Source: Diogma glabrata
Lineage: Eukaryota; Arthropoda; Insecta; Diptera; Cylindrotomidae
Direction: 5' to 3'
Length of the DNA stretch: 64,000 nt
NCBI GenBank assembly: GCA_963693315.1
Contig: OY856188.1
Span: 157,733,136-157,797,135, forward strand
Each line of letters begins with the position of its first letter. The first letter of the stretch is position 1. Positions 57,492-64,000 of this stretch are shown here, one piece after another. A program made the position numbers and the translations under genes. Below the pieces are notes generated by a model. That model was not told the DNA's origin and did not search any database. It worked only from the letters and a program-made list of their open reading frames with translations.

Positions 57492-59186
57492 GTAATAATA
57501 GAAGCAGACAAAGGCAACATAACCATAGCAATGGACAAATCAGCATATGATGATATGTTAAAGACATACACCAACAATAAAACAAAACATAGAAAACTAA
57601 CCTTCAACCCAACACAAATTCTCCAAACTAAAAACAATAATATTGCACGTGAACTATTAAAAAAACATTATATCAGTAAAACTACAAAAAAACAATTACT
57701 CACGTTTACCGCACAACCACCTAGACCAAGAGCAACACCAAAAATCCACAAACCGGGACTAAGAGTAATCATAAACTCCAAAAATAGTCCAACGTACAAC
57801 ATGGCAAAATACAGTAATAAAATATTAACACTAGCTATAACAAACAACAAGTATAACATAAAAAATACGTTTGAACTAAAAAGAATACTAGATCAAACAA
57901 AAATACAACAAGATGACATAATGGTGTCGTTCGACATAGTGGCAATGTTTGAACAAATACCGATTGCACTAGTATTCACAGTATTAAAGAAAAGATGGAA
58001 CATAATCGAGCAAATAACACCAATTCCATGGCAACTATTTAAGGAAATGATAAGTTTATGTATTACGGAAGGTAGTTATTTCTGCTATAACAAACACTAT
58101 TACAAACAAATGGATGGATTGACTATAGGTGGACCGGTATCAGGAATATTTGCAGATTTCGTGATAACAGATTTAATGGACGGAGCAGTTAAGAACGCTT
58201 CTATAACACCAACCCTACTCATTAAATATGTTGATGACACACTCGCCATCATACATAAGGATGAAATGAAAAATTTTTATAACACACTAAATTCAGAGCA
58301 CGGATCAATCAAATTAACATATGAAGTAGAAGAGCATGACTAAATTCCATACTTAGTTATTATGATACACAAAATAGGTACGAGCATATACACTGAATAT
58401 TACCAAAAACCAACAAGCAAAAACAGAATACAAAACAAAAAAAAATAGCAAAGTATACGGAACGATCGCAAGAATGTTAAAACTAAAATCACCAAATTAC
58501 AAAGAGAAAACAACTAAATTAATATATACAATTTTACGAATGAATGGTCCACAGAATCCACAGAAATTTATAAAAAACATGATCAACAAATTTAATAACA
58601 CAAGCACCAATAATAATACAAATGATGAGAACCGCACAAAAATAATATACAAAAGCATCACCTACACACCAGGACAGGACTAACAGAAAACCTAAGTAAA
58701 ATTATCTCACATGGAAAAGATCACATAAAAATAGCAGCTAAACCAATATCAATGGTAAAGAAAATAACACAAAAGTATGAATTGACAGAACCACATGAAC
58801 GACATCAAGTGGTCTACCAGTTCAACTGCAATGGATGCAACAGCAAGTACATAGGTCAGACCGGATAGAAACTGAAATAACGTATTGAACAGCATAAGAC
58901 AGACATACAGACAGTTTAAAACAAAGAAAATAGTACGGCCGCATACCAACACACAAAAGAAACAGGACACATATTCGATTATGATGGAGCAACAATTCTA
59001 ACAACAGAAAAAAACATTCAAAAAAGATTAATACATGAAGCAATAAACATACACATACACAGGGAAACCGCAATAAACATGAAATCAGACTTAGATCAAC
59101 TACACCCAGCAAACAGCCAGTTAATAAACAAACAATATAGAATCAACGAAAATTATTCAGCAAATAAATTAGGTCAACAATCTTAA
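57492..59186 (+). pseudogene. Penelope-like element: reverse transcriptase plus GIY-YIG endonuclease, broken
   Basis: Coding sequence is visible from GTAATAATAGAAGCAG (VIIEADKGNITIAMD) before the first Met at 57531. The RT region includes PRATPKIHKPGLRVI, MVSFDIVAMFEQIPI, a KQMDGLTIGGPVSGIFADF block and the active-site box LIKYVDDTLAI. The main frame stops at 58343, then continues after one stop (IHKIGTSIYTEYYQKP), shifts frame for 58474-58683, and returns to the original frame at 58680. There it reads IAAKPISMVKKITQKYEL and the GIY-YIG domain: VVYQFNCNGCNSKYIGQTG, then RIEQHK and a late HEAINI. Three stops lie in the GIY-YIG part. RT plus C-terminal GIY-YIG with a Cys-x2-Cys spacer is the Penelope-like arrangement. 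The N-terminus is missing. It was probably inactivated fairly recently, as most motifs are intact. Confidence 0.9.
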
Positions 59187-59619
59187 AACGCCATATTAAA
59201 TCATAGTTCTAACTGTCACCAAGTTAAGTTGTTTTGTGTTTTAGTGTTTCGATTTATAATTTTTAATTTTTAATCATTAATTTTAATTTTTTAATATATG
59301 ATTTTAACTTATTATTTTAACTATTTTAATGCATTTTAACTTAAATCAATTTATTTGTGATTGTAACCAAAATCGTCAACTGAAATGGTAAACAAGTATA
59401 TTTATTCACAATATGTATATTCTATAGAATTTTTACAATGTAATAACCAAATGATATCATTAATTTCATTGTAGAACTGATGAAGACACCAAAAAAGTCC
59501 CGAAATATCTTAAAATAATAAATAGTTGAACTACCACAACGTGAAATAACACTATCGAACAAACACTAACACAAACACTAAAGAACAACGAGAAATAACA
59601 CTATCTTTATTTGTTTTGG
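59187..59619. other. 3-prime non-coding part of the Penelope-like element
   Basis: AT-rich tail ending near 59550 in AATAATAAATAGTTGAACTA-type sequence. It contains the hammerhead candidate. The exact element end is not defined. Confidence 0.5.
59453..59509 (+). ncRNA. Candidate hammerhead ribozyme at the Penelope-like 3-prime end
   Basis: The core CTGATGA (59477-59483) is canonical. It is followed by AGAC...GTCC, a weak stem II with loop ACCAAAAAA, and then CGAAA (59501-59505). TATC after GAAA (59506-59509) pairs with GATA at 59453-59456. The next bases T-C give the expected U16.1-H17 cleavage position after 59458. Stem I is weak (UUC/GAA only). Location 270 bp after the GIY-YIG stop matches the known hammerheads of Penelope-like elements. 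Confidence 0.55.
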
Positions 59620-59765
59620 AATAGCATCTTGTATTCGCATAGGATGATGGCAATTCTTCACTCGGATGATTCACTCCACTCGCTTCGCTCATACCTTCGC
59701 TCCTTCGCAACTTCAGTCTCGTGGTAACTGACATCGTTCTAAGCCTATACAAGAACCTACTATTC
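59620..59765. repeat. Palindromic MITE-like element, copy 2
   Basis: Same left half as 40645-40785 (AGCATCTTGTATTCGCATAG, GATGATGGCAATTCTTCACT). The right half is diverged (TCGTGGTAACTGACATCGTT, CCTATACAAGAACCTACTAT) but still inverted relative to the left. Confidence 0.8.
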
Positions 59766-59991
59766 TTTCCTTTAAATTTGTTGTTTAGTTGTGACATGCG
59801 TTTTTCTTTAAATTATCAAAACGAATAATGTAAATTTGAGAACACAAAACGACTTTTGAAAAAAAATTTAAAAGTATAAATGTTTGTGTCATCAAAATTG
59901 TACTCTCGTTTGTGTTTTGAAAAACTTCCGAAACCATTCTTATTGATCCAATAAAGGTTTGAAGTTGATACTTATACTTCTATGAATAAAC

Positions 59992-60125
59992 AATAGTACA
60001 TTATGATGCTAGGACGTAAAGCTAAAGATTTTGGACGGATGTGGAGTTTGCAAATCGAGGCGCTAGCCGAGATTTGCACCCACATTAAGTCCAAAATAGC
60101 TTACGTCAGTGCATCATATACTATT
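59992..60125. repeat. 134-bp palindromic element
   Basis: AATAGTA...TATGATGC at the left pairs with GCATCATATACTATT at the right. GATTTTGGAC pairs with GTCCAAAAT, TTGCAAATCG with GAGATTTGCA, and the centre is GGCGCTAGCC. Non-coding; a different family from the 59620 palindrome. Confidence 0.8.
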
Positions 60126-61365
<1,240 letters not shown>

Positions 61366-61370
61366 TGTAT

Positions 61371-62859
<1,489 letters not shown>

Positions 62860-63800
62860 TAGGACTTACTGATTCTAAAAAAAACTGTATGTCTGTCTGC
62901 CGTCACAACCGACGAAATCTAGAAAACCGCTGAAAGGGATCTCAAAAAATTTTGTTTCTAAAAATAGGATTACTCAATTGTAACAGCCAAAATGACGATG
63001 TGTTCGATAACTGTACGGGAAGTGTGTCAAAAAAAATCGTCAAGTATGTCAAAACAAGGAAATATGCCTATTTTTTGCTTAAAAACGTTCAATTTAAGTG
63101 ATTGCGGATAGGAACATTGAATTTGGAGAAATTTTGATGGTCGGTATTGGTATGTGAAACCAAAATCTAGATTATGGCGTTATAAGTTTGTCAAAAAAAA
63201 TGTTGTCAAGTGTGTCAAAAGAATGATTTTCATTTTACTTAATTTTTTGGAACAATATGAAATTAATTATTTGTTTGACATGAAATGTTATCGAACATGA
63301 AATTGGACATGGAAATTTTTGATTTTGTTATAATTTTTGGAATATTTAAAAAATTTTTGAATTATTGAAAAAAGTTTAAATTTTTGATTTTTGTAATAAT
63401 TTTTGGAATGTTTTTAGAACTTTAAAAAAAAGTTTAAATTTTTTATTTTATTTTAATTTTTAGAATATTTTTTGAATTTTGAAAGAACCATGAATATTTG
63501 GTTTTGTAATATTTTCTCGAAACGCTAAATGGAGAGGTTTTTGAGTAGTTTGCTGGGTGTTTCATCTTTTCACTAAGTTATATTAATTTATGATCTGTTA
63601 TAATTTTCCGGCACTTATTAATATTTCGTGTTAGTTTTGTAATAAATTTTTAAACAGAAATAAAAAATATTTATACTTTAACAAAGAGTTTTATGTTTGA
63701 TATACATCGCTGCCCAAAACTAAAAGCAATGTCCTCATAAAAGTTTTTTGCCGAAAACTATATCAAAATCCTTAATCCAGACCGAAGTCTTGATATCTTA
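62860..63800 (-). repeat. Dispersed element in reverse orientation (relative of 37855-41540)
   Basis: 62860-63260 is the reverse complement of 41155-41540 (GTCACAACCGACGAAATC, TGTGTCAAAAAAAATCGTC). 63310-63500 is the A/T-rich array in reverse. 63480-63795 is the reverse complement of 37855-38245. Here the blocks lie within 0.95 kb, while at 37855-41540 they are 3.7 kb apart, so this copy shows the less interrupted form of the family. No protein-coding frame. Confidence 0.85.
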
Positions 63801-64000
63801 GTGCTTGAGATTTCAGTCCCTCCATATTTTAATATTATTTTTCATTACAACAACTATTACTAAGTATATTTTCTTGTCAATGTTTGCTGTTTACAGTCCG
63901 GATATAACATCTTGTGCTTTTGTACGCAACATAACAAATATTGCCATTGTAATTAAACAATGAAAGTCCTGCATTAATTAGACCACTCTTTCAGCTGTAT
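63801..64000. other. No gene seen at the right edge
   Basis: Unremarkable AT-rich sequence cut by the window end. Confidence 0.5.

Overview
This is an AT-rich eukaryotic window made almost entirely of transposable elements, their fossils and tandem repeats. I find no convincing host gene, tRNA or rRNA. The element mix is RTE-type and CR1/Jockey-type LINEs, a Penelope-like element with a GIY-YIG domain, Ty3/Gypsy fragments, hAT elements and two transposon-linked protein families I associate with arthropods. Together with very long (TA)n tracts and the AACCGACTTC-type repeat, this suggests an arthropod, probably an insect. The order cannot be fixed from sequence alone. There is one 200-base assembly gap (13801-14000).

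Layout, left to right. 1846-4170 is a ~287-bp satellite. 5327-7905 (minus) is a broken Gypsy pol. 9536-10200 is a ~114-bp tandem array. 10605-11501 is a broken transposase-like gene. 11642-13275 is an element with 87-bp terminal inverted repeats that carries a second transposase-like fragment. 14256-15285 and 56080-57101 are two copies of one ~1-kb repeat with a hammerhead-like core. 17243-18281 is a short hAT derivative with a perfect 8-bp target duplication. 19434-21351 is a decayed RTE copy. 22059-22667 is a near-perfect inverted repeat with ~287-bp arms.

The centrepiece is 24790-30178. A minus-strand CR1/Jockey-group LINE was interrupted by a hAT element (25811-30041). That hAT was in turn interrupted by an RTE LINE (26097-29541) with a perfect 13-bp target duplication and one open 1009-codon frame. 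This RTE frame (26493-29522) is the only long intact coding sequence here.

From 31955 to 44843 there is a ~230-bp repeat array, large microsatellites, a composite region bounded by ~210-bp inverted repeats (36950-41757), and small palindromic elements. 45430-52390 holds another CR1/Jockey LINE fragment, a ~550-bp repeat family and a second LINE (48952-50322, minus). 55629-56077 is a Gypsy integrase tail. 57492-59186 is a Penelope-like RT plus GIY-YIG reading frame, followed by a hammerhead-like motif. 61142-62515 is a foldback element flanked on both sides by (TA)n.

The genes do not form a pathway. The window records successive nested insertions, with the RTE copy at 26097-29541 as the most recent layer.
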